64,000 bases of DNA from Lunularia cruciata (Eukaryota; Streptophyta; Marchantiopsida; Lunulariales; Lunulariaceae): NCBI GenBank assembly GCA_948567375.1, contig OX419758.1, forward strand, positions 21,395,001 to 21,459,000, written 5' to 3'. Made by a program: the position numbers and the translations under genes. Every line of letters starts with the position of its first letter. Positions within the stretch are counted from its first letter, which is position 1. A model generated the notes under the pieces. The model saw only the letters and a list, made by a program, of their open reading frames with translations, ran no database searches and was not told the origin of the DNA. Positions 12,901 through 24,300 of this stretch are shown here, one piece after another.

Positions 12901-13084
12901 TGCAGCCTTGTTTGACAGCTACATGCATTGCATTGCACCCTTTCCAACCAGGTCTTATCCTCTCCGCTTCAGATTCATCTGGCCACATAAATAGTAACTC
13001 GTTTCCCTCATCCTCATCGAGAAGGTCGTTGATTTTGAGGGAATTACCCTCGTGTAAAGCGGCGAACCAATCCAGTTTTGGCAT
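9986..13084 (-). CDS. Ankyrin-repeat membrane protein with PGG domain
   Basis: Two coding exons on the minus strand, 13084-11573 and 11119-9986, joined in phase 0 (donor TGG|gtatgt, acceptor aaaag|TGT), give 881 residues. Degenerate ankyrin repeats fill the first 600: GCNAMHVAVKQG near 50, GRTALHIGVDHL, GRTPLHRAAAAFDF, GPFGLAALVGN before the junction, then LPGLHLAAAVGD and AMHAAVGG after it. A PGG-type segment at about 658-726 starts TSLTTAANAISVTAALVATA and has PPMGY where most relatives have PPGGY. Four or five hydrophobic helices follow. Plant relatives (ACD6/ITN1-like) act at membranes in defence and stress signalling; a role here is inference. The ATG at 13084 has A at -3, but a good acceptor (gtggtgcag) lies just upstream, so a further 5' exon is possible. 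The 447-base intron is very AT-rich. No stops or frameshifts are seen. Confidence 0.85.
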
Positions 13085-14679
13085 ACTTCCGATCAGACTC
13101 GGACCTCTGCACCACAAGACCTTAGAGATTAGTTGTAATTAAAACTTATTCGAACGCATGTTCATTTCAGCTTTGATATTTAGATCCTACGATGAGTTTG
13201 AAAACCGGAAGACTGTGCTGTAGAGTCAGCGCAGAATGCTCTATTTCCTCGTGTGGACCTATTCCAAATCTTTTCTCATGACAAGTACTGAGCTGCTCCA
13301 AAAAGTGAAATCTGCCTTCATACAATCTTTTATGATCTTCTGCCTTGTGCTCGAATCTCCAATGCACGAGCAACCTCACCTCTACATAAATAACACAACT
13401 AGCAGTTTGTACACAATAAGAACCAAAGTGCATGTCAAAGCCACATAGATTACAGCTAGCTTTACTCTATCACACTCGGTAAGCGCTAGACAAACAGAGT
13501 CGACGGAACAAGATTGCAAGTTCTATACTGAAAAAGAGAGAACTTGGAGACAAGACAAGTTCAACTTGCAAACGCAATCAGATAGAAAAATCAAGTTCCA
13601 TATGCTGGTGGAAATCATGAACTACAGAAACTTAAGTTGATTGGAGCTTCAATTTGACGCGTTGTATACAAAGAGCTGTCCAAACTGCACGCAATTACAG
13701 GGAATAGTTCATTTGCACTGATGTTCACAACCCTGTCACGAACGTCCACAGCGCTAGTGCTCACCTCAAAAGAACACTGAGAGGAAATTACGTCAAAACC
13801 AGGACAATCTAGATCGCAGCATGCACGCCTCTGAGACAAGAGATGTAGTTCCCTGCTCTTTTATCTCCATGTTCGGGAGGGTGTCGTTGGATGCTGTAGG
13901 ACGCCGGGGATCAAGCTCATTGCCGCTGCACCTTAAACATCTCGAATGAGAGAATCACGAATCCCCGAAGATTCTTTCAGTCGATTCTGGAGTCTTCCAA
14001 CGTAGTTTGAATACGTCTAATTTGTCGCTTCGGACAAAATGGCAAAGTTCGACGCCGGGCTGGATCCACACCACAGGATAGGGGGAACGAGTAGTCAAAG
14101 TAGCACTATCCTCCTCCATACGGTCGACTGAAACACGTCATCTATATCAGTAACTTTGTCAAATATACAGTATACTGCCTAGTTAAGTTGAAGAGAAAAA
14201 GTTGAATAAACGAGAAACCCGCAACTTGTATAACCTGGTGCGCGTACGGTAGTGTGCTCCATCAATTTAACTTCCCAGCAATGGTATGGAAATGAAACAT
14301 ATTTGCACTCTTCTGTCAGTATTTTATTTCAGAGGATAAGATTGATAATCCGTGAACAGTAGTTTTAGTTATTCATTACAACCGGTTCGATCACGAGGTT
14401 CGATCACTCGAATACTTTTAGCCGTCCAGTGGCAAACAGTACGTATAAGTTTCCTTCACACCAGGTTATTGAGCCCGGAGAGACGAGAGAAAACGAGCCA
14501 AATGTATCCCCGAATTAGAAATAAAAGGGACTGAAAGGCAGTGAAGAGTGTATAAATGAACAACGAGCATAAGGCTTAAAAAGAAGGGCAAACCCTTGCA
14601 AAAAAGGAAAGTTTCATAACCAAGTAAAATTGATATGCAAAGCGAATAGACTGTACAATAAAGGTTTTTTAAGTGCATA
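13085..14679. other. Upstream region of the ankyrin/PGG gene
   Basis: On the minus strand this holds the 5' flank of the ankyrin/PGG gene, including a splice-acceptor-like pyrimidine tract and gtggtgcag about 20 bases upstream of its ATG. Short open frames at 13167-13433 and 13615-13839 (minus) have no recognised relatives. They could be leader sequence or intron. Confidence 0.4.
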
Positions 14680-15799
14680 TTTGGTAGATGGGATGAATTA
14701 TCTTAGATGTGATAAGAGCTCCCCATGCTCTTCTGTTGCATGTGAATTCACTATCTTAAGGGTTTTGGTAAATTTGGTAGATAGGATTGGAGTGTCCTAG
14801 ATGTGATAAGAACTTCCTTTGCCTTTGCAAGTCTACATAATGTGTGTCACATTTACATATGAATCATGTATTCTTGGAGTGCCAAATAGGATCCAAGGAT
14901 TTTGTCACATGCTTCTTAGATGATGCCCTTGGATATTCTCCATGTGGATGACCTTCCTCTACTAGGAGATCTATAGGTGACATTTTGTATACTCTTCTCT
15001 AGTATTACATGTAGACCTACTTATTTCTATGCACTGTTTTCCCTTCCTTTACTTTCCTATCCCGTCTAAGAGCTTTTGATAAGAGGATCATGTGAGTCTT
15101 TGGTGATATCATTGGACATTCCAGTGTGTGATGGGGGATTTGGCACGTAGGCAAACATCTTTACCAATCTCATGTAGAGGAGTAGGCCTATTATCTATGG
15201 AGAAGATGACACCAATAACATTTTTGGGTAGTTGAGCTCTCTCGACACCCCTACTTCCCTCTCATTTTGTGGTTGTTGATAGACCAGTTTTGGAGATGTC
15301 TGAGACCTAGGTGGAAGAGCGATCCTTTTTCTCTCGAGGTGTTATTGATTGAGGTAGACAAGAGATGGTCTATCCCCATGGGCATAAGAGGACCTTCCAT
15401 CCTTTGCTCCACTATTGTCAGATTGGACCAGAGGTTTGCAGTATACCTTGATGGCGTTACAATGTCAACATAGTCTTCCTTGTCTCTTAGTTGACTCATC
15501 CATTCCTTGGGCCAAGAGAAGTCTTTGCTCTTGCTCCAATAAGCGTGCAAGCTCTTACATCCTGGCTTGATAGTGCATTATGGCATTCCAATATGCACCA
15601 ACTACCTTCTCTACAACAATGAGGTTCCGCCTAGGTTTGGTCCATCTATATGCATCTTCATTACTCACCTGTGAGAGTAGTTCTACATTAGATGTAGCAT
15701 TGGTCCATATGACATGGTGTCCTTTTGGAGGATAGAGGACAGCTACCCATGATGCAATCAGTAATATAGTGTTTGCTATGACACGAGAAAGTGGATACT
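14680..15799. repeat. Decayed repetitive DNA with a short tandem duplication
   Basis: Two imperfect copies of a unit of about 93 bases begin at 14680 and 14773; both contain TTTGGTAGAT and TAGATGTGATAAGA. From here on, the sequence changes from gene-like to AT-rich and repeat-like. No coding region is recognised in the rest. Confidence 0.4.
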
Positions 15800-16393
15800 T
15801 GTAATACCATTAGCTAGATAAAGTATCTAGAGATAGAAATTGGCTTGGTAATATCTTTAGTGATGTTATATATGATGGTCTAAGTAGATCAAATAGAAGT
15901 GTCATCAAAAGAGGACTTTCACTAATAAGGCACAGGTCAAAAACACCTTGAATACTTCAGCCAATTTTGGAGACCTAAATTGATAAATTAGGTTTCAACA
16001 AATAAAATAATCCTCCTTCTCTCCCTCCCTCTCTCCCTCCCTCCCTCCCTCCACTCCACTCCTTTTCTCTTTCTATTTGTCATGTCAAGAGCTTTCAAAT
16101 GGTACTTCACGGATGTTATTCCGAGCTTCTTAGTAAGAAGATTCTCTAAAGATTCCCTTGGGTCAAACTTGTTTGACCAACCAAATAGGACAAGGATCAA
16201 CATTTCACTTATACATGCAACTAATCTAAGGGTGGAGCATGCTAACATGTCACCAATCCATGTATCTAATCCAAGGGTGCAGCTCCTTTTGAGAACATTC
16301 CCTTTGCTATATAATTAAGACAAGGTGCTCCTTTAGTGCCTTGGACTATTGAGGGATGAAGCCTTTTATTTCTCATGTCCTTGGAACATTACA
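15800..16393 (+). mobile_element. Solo LTR, retrotransposon family A (short form)
   Basis: A 594-bp LTR starts TGTAATACC and ends ACATTACA, and matches the 5' LTR of the gypsy element at 52789. The flanks ATACT and ATAGT look like a 5-bp target duplication with one later change. No primer-binding site or gag follows, so it is a solo LTR. It carries a TATA-like GCTATATAATTAAG near 16310 and a CT-rich (CCCT) tract at 16015-16060. Confidence 0.85.
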
Positions 16394-18950
16394 ATAGTTT
16401 GCTTGGAGGGAGTGTTTACATGCTTTGTAGACAACACATGTCAAAGTAGACTTATACTTGGCGCGTGATGATCTGGGGATAGTGGTAGATGTTGTAGTTA
16501 CAAACCCTACATGGGATGCAATTTTGGAGGGACTGATTACTCATCCCCTCGATGAGCGGCAAGCGGAGCAGCAACATGCAAGGTCTCCAAGTATAGGGAT
16601 ATGCAATGAGGTCACCTCTTTGTTCCTCTAGCCTTGGAGTTATATGGAGCAATGGACATGGGAGTTCGACACATTTGTCATGGAGTGCACGAGAGCTTAT
16701 AGTATTAGACATCAAGGTATACAACTTTCAGTCTCATACTTTGGATAGCAATGGTACATTGGTCTATATAGAGTATTTGCTGGTGCAATCCATAGGAGAG
16801 CAATCACTCTAGGTGATGCTTCTTTGGATGCTCCAATACTTTGTAGACCTTAAGACTTGCATAGGTGCAAGTCTTAAGGTCGGATATCTTAGGTGCAACT
16901 GGGCAGATTTCTCATATAGATGCTATTGAGGTCTAGCCTGATTTTACCTCTTTTGTCTCTCCCTTGTACGGCTTGATTGGATCTTCCTATCCTTAATGTG
17001 GTCTACGTTGTTTGGATAGTAAGAGGTTAAGGAATGTTCCTATTGACTATTGACTAACAATCAAGCTTTGAGTAACTTGACCAAAAATTGAGGATTGAGT
17101 AACTTGACTAATTATTGGCTAATTCCTATCAACAGCAAGTAGATAATTATATTAAGTATAAATAATGAAACTTGAGGCACTTTGAGTGCATTCCATTCAA
17201 TTTCTGCATTTCTATTCTTCTCTTCTATCCTCACTAATTAATCTATTTGATTTTAGTCCTCTACAACCAATTACCCATAGCTAAAGCTTATCTAAATTAG
17301 CTTAGCATCATAAATAGCATTAACAAAAGGTTAAAGAAGAGAAAATTAAGTCATAATATTGATCTCAATTGTTCTATCTAGCAATAATAATAGTCAATAA
17401 ATAATGAGTACCATTTCCAAATGTATTTACCTCTTCTTGGGAAAACTTAATACTAAAGGAAGGTAACCTACAATACCTAGCATTAAGTGTGTAATAGACT
17501 ACACTTCTTTTTGTTAAAGTAGTACCAGAATATCCTCTAAATACTAGCTCAACTTTGTTCAACTCTACTTGCATTGGCTAATATTTATGTTGGAACTCTT
17601 GGCTCAATAAGAATAAGGTAAATTCTTTACTTGAAATGTCCTTGGCCACAATATTTCAAGTCAAGCTCTTCAAGGAAAGACGTTCTCATGTATTATATCA
17701 TACATATTTTAAAAGGATATATTTAGGTGTAATCATACATTTATTAAAATATATATGAAAAAAGTTACAAAGGGAAGGAAGATAGTACATCATTGGGTGA
17801 AAATTATAGCAATATATTTAGTACGCTTATGCATGGTCGATTTGCTCAAGTTGTAACTAACGATGAGAGTCTGAAACACCTTCGTCAACGGGTTAGATCC
17901 CTCGGTATAGTTGATATTTTACGTTAGATCTATTTTTCTACTTTTCTTTGATTTGAAGGTTGTAGGTAAGAAAAATATTTGTCCGAAATTCTTTTATCCA
18001 GTCAATATAAATTTTTTATAAAAGATGAACATGAAAATTTTTAATATTTTATTTTGATATTTTGTTATATATTATAAATAAAATTTAGTAAATAAAAGTT
18101 TAATATATAAATATTAAATTGCTACAATAGAGGATAATAGATAAATGATTAAATTTTTATTTAACATGTAAATATTAAATTTTTATAAAAAATTTAATTT
18201 TCAATAAAAATAATATATTTCAAATATAACTTAATATTATTGCTATAATTATATTTTCTAACCAATGGCCAGAAATTTTAAATATTCACATAAACAAAAA
18301 CAAAAACAAAAGCCAACATAGAAAACACGAAGATAGAAAGATCTCATTAAACCGTACAAGGGTGAGACATTTCTGTCCATCCCAGTGCCCCTTGGCTCCA
18401 AGCAAAGGCTCTACATGTTATCCATTAATCGCTTCGGCTATTCTGGTTGTGGCCTTGACCCAGCAATCACGCCGCCAGCTGGGCCGTCTCCCCTGCCACC
18501 CTCCACTGCTCCTCGGGTTCAAGACAGAGTGGCACACCAGAAAACGACAAGAAAACCTTGCCACAGAACTCCAAATCAACTGTAAAATGACTTGTAGAGA
18601 GAAAAACGGGACAGCGTGGGAAACCATGAGGATGGGAAGACCCCATCAAGCCAGCGTACAAGGAAAGACAAGGGGTGAAAGTAAATACATAGGTATTATT
18701 CCTCTGAAGTATTATCCCTTGAAGTAAATACATATGCAGTATTCCTTTCACTTTCAGTTAGACTCGCCGGGAGGTGACAGATTGTCTCTTACGCGATTCA
18801 CATGGCTCTTTTGGGCTCCGGTGGTCCACTAAAAGACAAAGTCCGTCAATTACAAATTTCACAGAGCTCATGTGCACGTCAAACCCTCTGCCGGAGCTTA
18901 TACGTTAGGCAGCTCTAGCTCCGTTTGAGCCTTTTCGAACCGGGAATTTT
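16394..18950. other. AT-rich spacer with one perfect hairpin
   Basis: No gene is recognised. The stretch 18000-18300 is extremely AT-rich, and 18360-18750 is more GC-rich with an unrecognised open frame of 121 codons. A perfect inverted repeat (two 14-base arms, CCTTAAGACTTGCA, around a 4-base loop) lies at 16848-16879. Confidence 0.4.
16848..16879. repeat. Perfect 14-bp inverted repeat with 4-base loop
   Basis: The arms at 16848-16861 and 16866-16879 are exactly complementary and the loop is TAGG. As RNA it would fold into a tight hairpin. There is no adjacent gene. Its function is unknown and it may be a transposon footprint. Confidence 0.6.
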
Positions 18951-19006
18951 CTAGATTGATGGGTCGGTACAACGTGCAATAAAACAATCGACGTTCCTTT
19001 TCTATG

Positions 19007-19940
19007 ACAGGTTTAAATTTTCCCGAGAATAAACCTTCCGACTTCCAATCTTCGCGAAATCGAGATCGACGCTTTAATCTTTCCAAGCAGATACATCTTC
19101 AAGTTTAATTTTTGAACTTCGAGACTCGATGCAGATGTAATATGTTTTACCTTTTTCATTTTTGGACCGTTATTCACTGTTGGTCATGTGTGATTTAAGA
19201 ATGAAATCATCGAGATCGACTCTTTAATCTTTCCAAGCAGATACATCTTCAATTTTAATTTTTGACCTTCGAGACTCGATGCAGATGTAATATGTTTTAC
19301 CTTTTTCATTTTTGGACCGTTATTCACTGTTGGTCATGTGTGATTTAAGAATGAAATCATTTTATTAGTATTCTTCTTTGAGATAAAAAAAGAAATTGTT
19401 TGTCGACGAGAACCAGTTCCAGTACTCGGGCGTAATTTTTTTTTTCAATACTTTTTTCTCTCCTACTAATGTGATTAATTCCATAAGATTTTCTGTTTGA
19501 AACTCCATTAATCACAAAAATATAAAATAATAAAATTTCATCTAGGACAGGTTTAAATTTTCCCAAGAATGAACCTTCCGACTTCCCGTCTTCGCGAAAT
19601 CGAGATCGACTCTTTAATCTTTCCAAGCAGATACATCTACAATTTTAATTTTTGACCATCGAGACTCGATGCAGATGTAATATGTTTTACCTTTTCATTT
19701 TTGGACCGTTATTCACTATTAGTCATGTGCGATTTAAGAATGAAATCATTTTATTAGTATTCTACTTTGAGATAAAAAAAAAAGAAATTGTTTGTCGACG
19801 AGAACCAGTTCCAGTACTCGGGTGTAATCTTCTTTTTTTCAAATACTTTTTTCTCTCCCTACTAATGTGATTAATTCCATAAGATTTTCTGTTTGAAACT
19901 CCATTAATCACAAAAATATGAAATCATAAAAATTCATCTA
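19007..19940. repeat. Nested tandem duplication (540-bp unit, 150-bp core in three copies)
   Basis: A 150-base core starting CGAGATCGAC occurs at 19061, 19211 and 19601. A larger unit (leader AGGTTTAAATTTTCCC, core, tail with TTTGTCGACGAGAACCAG) occurs at 19007-19546 and, with one core fewer, at 19547-19940. The two units are exactly 540 bases apart. On the minus strand each unit has a short open frame with a related start (MERLK, then RSRFRED). The copies are much alike, so the duplication is fairly recent compared with the transposons further right. Confidence 0.8.
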
Positions 19941-20290
19941 TATATAAGAAAACTAAAAGCTATATTTGATGAGCATTCCTTTGTTAAAGCGAATGTGGAA
20001 ATTTTTTTTATTGATTTGTAAACTCCAACTCTTTATTTTACATAATCTAGTCCAAGAACTGATTACCTATTAACGCCAGTCAATAATCCAAAGTGACTTG
20101 TCATCACAAGTATATATATGAGATTGACGTACGTCCAAATTATCAGCCGGACCTACGCACTCCCATGGACACATGATTATGCTCTTTCCATCAATGTTTT
20201 ACATGCTTATGATAATATGAGACTGACGGACGTCAAAACTAACGTACATCATTGAGCCATGTGAAATGGCCTTCTGTCACAGTATAAGTA

Positions 20291-20610
20291 GGGAGCCCGA
20301 TAACCTCACCGCAGGGTATGGACAAACTCACCGCACCCCACAGGTCGCAGGCCAAAGACCATCTTAAGGGGTAGAGGTTTAACTACTATTGGATACGCGA
20401 GACTGGTCCTTGGATTAGTATTTCTCTTGATCCCAATCTCTTAATTTGGCTGGGAACTAAACGGGACGGTACCCTGCAAGTGCGGAAGTGCAACAGATGG
20501 TTCGACGTTGCTCATGCTTCATATGAACAACAGCAGTTGCATGTCATTGGCCTGTGACCTGTGTGGTGCGGTGAATTTACCGATACCCTGCGGTGAGGTT
20601 ATCGGGTGCC
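20291..20610. mobile_element. 320-bp inverted-repeat element, MULE-like MITE
   Basis: The ends are inverted repeats of about 65 bp (20291-20356 and 20546-20610). The first begins GGGAGCCCGATAACC, and the second, read on the minus strand, begins GGCACCCGATAACC. The element is flanked by a perfect 9-bp direct repeat, GTATAAGTA, at 20282-20290 and 20611-20619. Long terminal inverted repeats with a 9-bp target duplication are the mark of Mutator-like elements. The interior is about 190 bp and non-coding, so it would depend on a transposase made elsewhere. Confidence 0.8.
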
Positions 20611-20619
20611 GTATAAGTA

Positions 20620-21014
20620 TAATTAGTATAAATGTGATGTAGTCGAACATCAGTGCACATGGGGGCACTTTCTTGTTCTTTGTGAGTAATAGCGTCTCCA
20701 CCTATTGGGAAGATCTTTTTCCGTTGAAACAGGAGAGGAGAAGTTAGCGGAACGGTATATTTCCTTTCTATATCGTCAGGTCTGAAGGATGCCTCTATGC
20801 AACGAAATCCAGAATCCTCACTGAATCTTCTATTTATACCGGACAGCTATGATATGTCATATTTGGGACGTATGACTTTTTCGCATCCAGTAGATCGTCC
20901 AAAACATCTGAAAAGGTTTACTGATCTGCTATAACTCTTTTCTAACTCCGCGTGGACGTTCTCTCTTCTCCATCAAGCTTATTCATCGATTTGCCGAAAT
21001 CCTTGCTCCCGCAG
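20620..21014. other. Spacer, possibly decayed dehydratase intron sequence
   Basis: No gene is recognised. The last 40 bases before 21015 resemble intron 2 of the dehydratase gene (CCTTGCTCCCGCAG is shared exactly), so part of this stretch may come from the same duplication. Confidence 0.35.
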
Positions 21015-21324
21015 CAGTTGGCGCAAGGATATTGGAGTGACAAGAAAGGGAAAGGGTGACACAGTCTTGTTCATTAGAGAATGTGGACATACTTACTGTT
21101 TCTGTTAAGAGAAGTTTACTATAGCCACGGTAAGTTCTCTTGTGTCCATAGTCACCTGATTCAACATCAATTGCATGAAAAGCTGTATACGGAATATAGC
21201 TCTCTGAATTCAGGATCCCTTGTATAAAGCCAATACTTCACGCCTGCGGATATTGAAAGGAAATATCTTGTTTTGAAACTTGTCTTCTCCACTTCCGGAG
21301 GAAAGTCTTATTTCTTTTGTCTTG
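21015..21324 (+). pseudogene. Decayed copy of dehydratase exons 3 and 4
   Basis: The sequence 21015-21129 matches exon 3 of the dehydratase gene (4924-5028), and 21228-21324 matches exon 4 (5197-5289). The intron edges are kept: CTTGCTCCCGCAG before the first block, GGTAAGTTCTCTTGTG after it, and GTCTTGGTAAG after the second. Because introns are retained, this is a DNA-level duplication and not a retrocopy. Both blocks have indels and stops, and the histidine pairs of the metal site are lost. Exons 1, 2 and 5-8 are not recognised nearby. Confidence 0.8.
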
Positions 21325-24300
21325 GTAAGGTTTCTTTCTCACCCATTTGACCAAATTTAAAACTTGAGCATATTTTAATATCACACCCTAAGTTGCTCAA
21401 AAGACTTCATCCAACTAGCTGCCATGATTTGATGATTTTGTAGATGATGGCATGCAGTTTTATATTTTGATTATGCGATATTTATTGTCCTTATTCCCTT
21501 TCAGCTTACATAATTTGTGACTGCATCATTATCTCATAAAATGGTAACCATGTAGAAGTTGGAAGCATTCAGAATGGTTTACTTTGCTTTTCTCACCTGT
21601 TTTGGGAAAGAATGGTATGGTAAATAGATAAGTTACTACTCCTTCAAGATAACTAATAATCATTTACAGTCTCCTTTCCTACATGTTGCAACAAAGAAAA
21701 AAATGACTAGAACTGTTATTACATCCAAATTACCAAAGTAATAATCCATCCAAAGTAGTAATTTTAGCAATTTTGCTCTCTCAATGTCAAATATCAAAAC
21801 TCAATCGCCTATCAATTGCTTCTAGAAACTTGGATGCTAGGCAGAATCAAAAAAGAACTTGAGGTTTGGATCACGTTTTGTTAATCATTGCTTATAATTT
21901 TTTCCGAAAAATTGAATTGATTAGAGAATCACTACAATAAGATAAGATAATATATTCTTTTAAAGATCTGAATAGTATGTCAACACCATCTATTGAACAG
22001 GTTAGCTAAGTTATAGAGCAGAATAGAGAATTTGCTAACCACCCAAACTAAGTTATCCCGTATTCAAGTGAACATTAGAGAATTCAGCTGAATAGTAGTA
22101 GTATGAATTTTGCTCACCATTTTAGTAAACTATGCTTAAGTTTACTAATATCAAGAAGAGAAGTTTATTGTTTGGAGAGTAGTCAACTAAGTTTTGGTCT
22201 GCTTAGTGACTTAGTAGACAATCTATTCATAATATCAAAAAACTTCTTGTTACATGATATGTTGCTTGTACGCAAAGGATTGTGTCCAGACTTTAGGTGC
22301 ATTTCAATCCTCAGATAACTATTGTCTAAGTGTAGACATAGTGTAATGATAAATCATAATAATTTGGAGATATAGAAAATTTAATCAAGGATCACATATA
22401 CAAGCTTTTTAGATTTGACTTTGCATATTTATAGATAAAGTTTTGTTGATGTCAACACAAAGAGGACGGCATTAAAGAAATTTCTGAACTTTATGGTCTT
22501 TAAGGGTGGACATTTCCTTATTTGGAGTGGATGTTCGCGAGTTTGTAAACACAAGTGTAAATAAAAAATGCCCTATTGAGAAATCTAGAAATAATAGTGT
22601 TGGATTCTTTAAATTCAAACAGCAATGCAAATTTTTTATCTATCCATGAATAATAATTGGCTTAAAATGGACTCGTATGACAAAAAAATTAACTATGTTA
22701 TAACCAAAATTTTAACTTTGTTTCACCTAACAACTAAATCAGAGGATAAAGGTGTTGGAATATGTGGAACTGGATAGTTTCAACTATGCTCATAGGTCAT
22801 TGATAGACTACAAATTGAGAAATAAGTAATACAAGATCAATTTTGTGATAAATAAGTATAATTTTGGATAATAGTTGCTCTAGGTGGATTTTTATCCATG
22901 CTACAAATCAACCTTTAAACCAGGAGGTAAACTAAACTTGATTTCATGAGAAAAATAAAGTGAAGATTGTATTGTAATGCACGTGTCTTCCACAACTACA
23001 AGCCCTTATAAAGTTTTTGTCAAGCTTATTTCAAATAGATATGGTTATAAACCTGAATTCACTAAATTAATGCTTATGTTATAAATATGATTTTAGAATC
23101 AATTTTTAGCAACTTTTGAAAGGAATTATGAATTTTTGAGTTGTTATTTGTTATAGTGTAGCAATAATATTTTAGTGAAACTCCTATTCTTTCTGTCTTG
23201 AAAGTAAGATAGTGTGAGATGTGAGTCTAATACACATTGGAATTGACTTTGAACTCATGCAAAATTGACTTAATCATGTTGTACAAGATTGCAATATCTA
23301 TAACATCTAGTTAAAAAAAGTGGAGTAGCAAGCAAAAAGGAGTGCTCGGATGGTAAAGATCCTATATACACCATCATATAGTTGAAGGAACAATATGACA
23401 TCAACATTAAGATAGAGGTGAGTGTGACAAGTAACTAAACTACATTGGACCCAAAAACAACATGCAACTATACTCAAAGCTACATCCAACCAATGTAGAT
23501 AGTACATGGGAATCAAGCTTAATTCAAATTACAAGATCAAGCACTGACGATAAAACTATCAATTGGAAGGTCGTTTGTCATGGTCAATAAAGGAACACAC
23601 CATAATTCAATAAGGGGACCTCATGCTATTCATAAGGAGAGAGAAACTACACCTCATTTGAATATAGAAATACTTGGAATTGAACCTCACCAAGATCACT
23701 TTGAATTATAAGGCAATTACTAGCTGATTTAGCTAAATAGAGGAGATTCGGAGTTGTAATTTGCAAATTGGAGATTAATATGTGAGGCTATGATGAGATC
23801 AAAGCCCCCACCAATTTCTTAAGCTATTAGCTATAGGAATTCCATCCCATGTGGGTACAAGATGAGTATTGAAGGAAGACTTGATTGCCATCAAGTGTGA
23901 GTATTTGCTAGACTTGATATAGGGATTTAGTATTGATAGGATGGTAGTAGTGGGAATGTATTCCCAAGGATATGCTCAACCATTGAAGGAGTTCACAAGA
24001 CATGGGATTAACCCCTCATCATGAGACATAAAAACCAAAGGATGTAGGAGAAGGATTGTCACCAAGAAGCTGCTTTAGGAATTAGCTCCCTAAGCATATT
24101 TCAAGAAGATGCCTATAATACAAGGAAGAGATATAGATTTACTAGGATTATAAAAAATCATTATAGAAGAGTATTAAAGTTTCTTCTCCTAATATTCCAC
24201 CTAGATGACTTTGATTGGATAAGAAAATCCCCCTGATTGGATAAGCAAATCACCCTGATTGGATTAGCAAGACTTGTGCAATTATAATAATAAGTACCAT

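Noticed and set aside
14380-14415. GGTTCGATCAC as a tRNA T-arm
   Set aside because: No acceptor stem, D-arm or anticodon stem can be placed around it.
16015-16060. CCCT-rich tract as an independent microsatellite
   Set aside because: It lies at the same place as the C-rich CCTCCC stretches of other family-A LTRs, so it is an expanded part of the LTR.
18362-18727. Open frame of 121 codons on the plus strand
   Set aside because: Shifted frames over the same stretch are also open, and no domain or repeat pattern is visible. It is best treated as a GC-rich stretch without evidence of coding.
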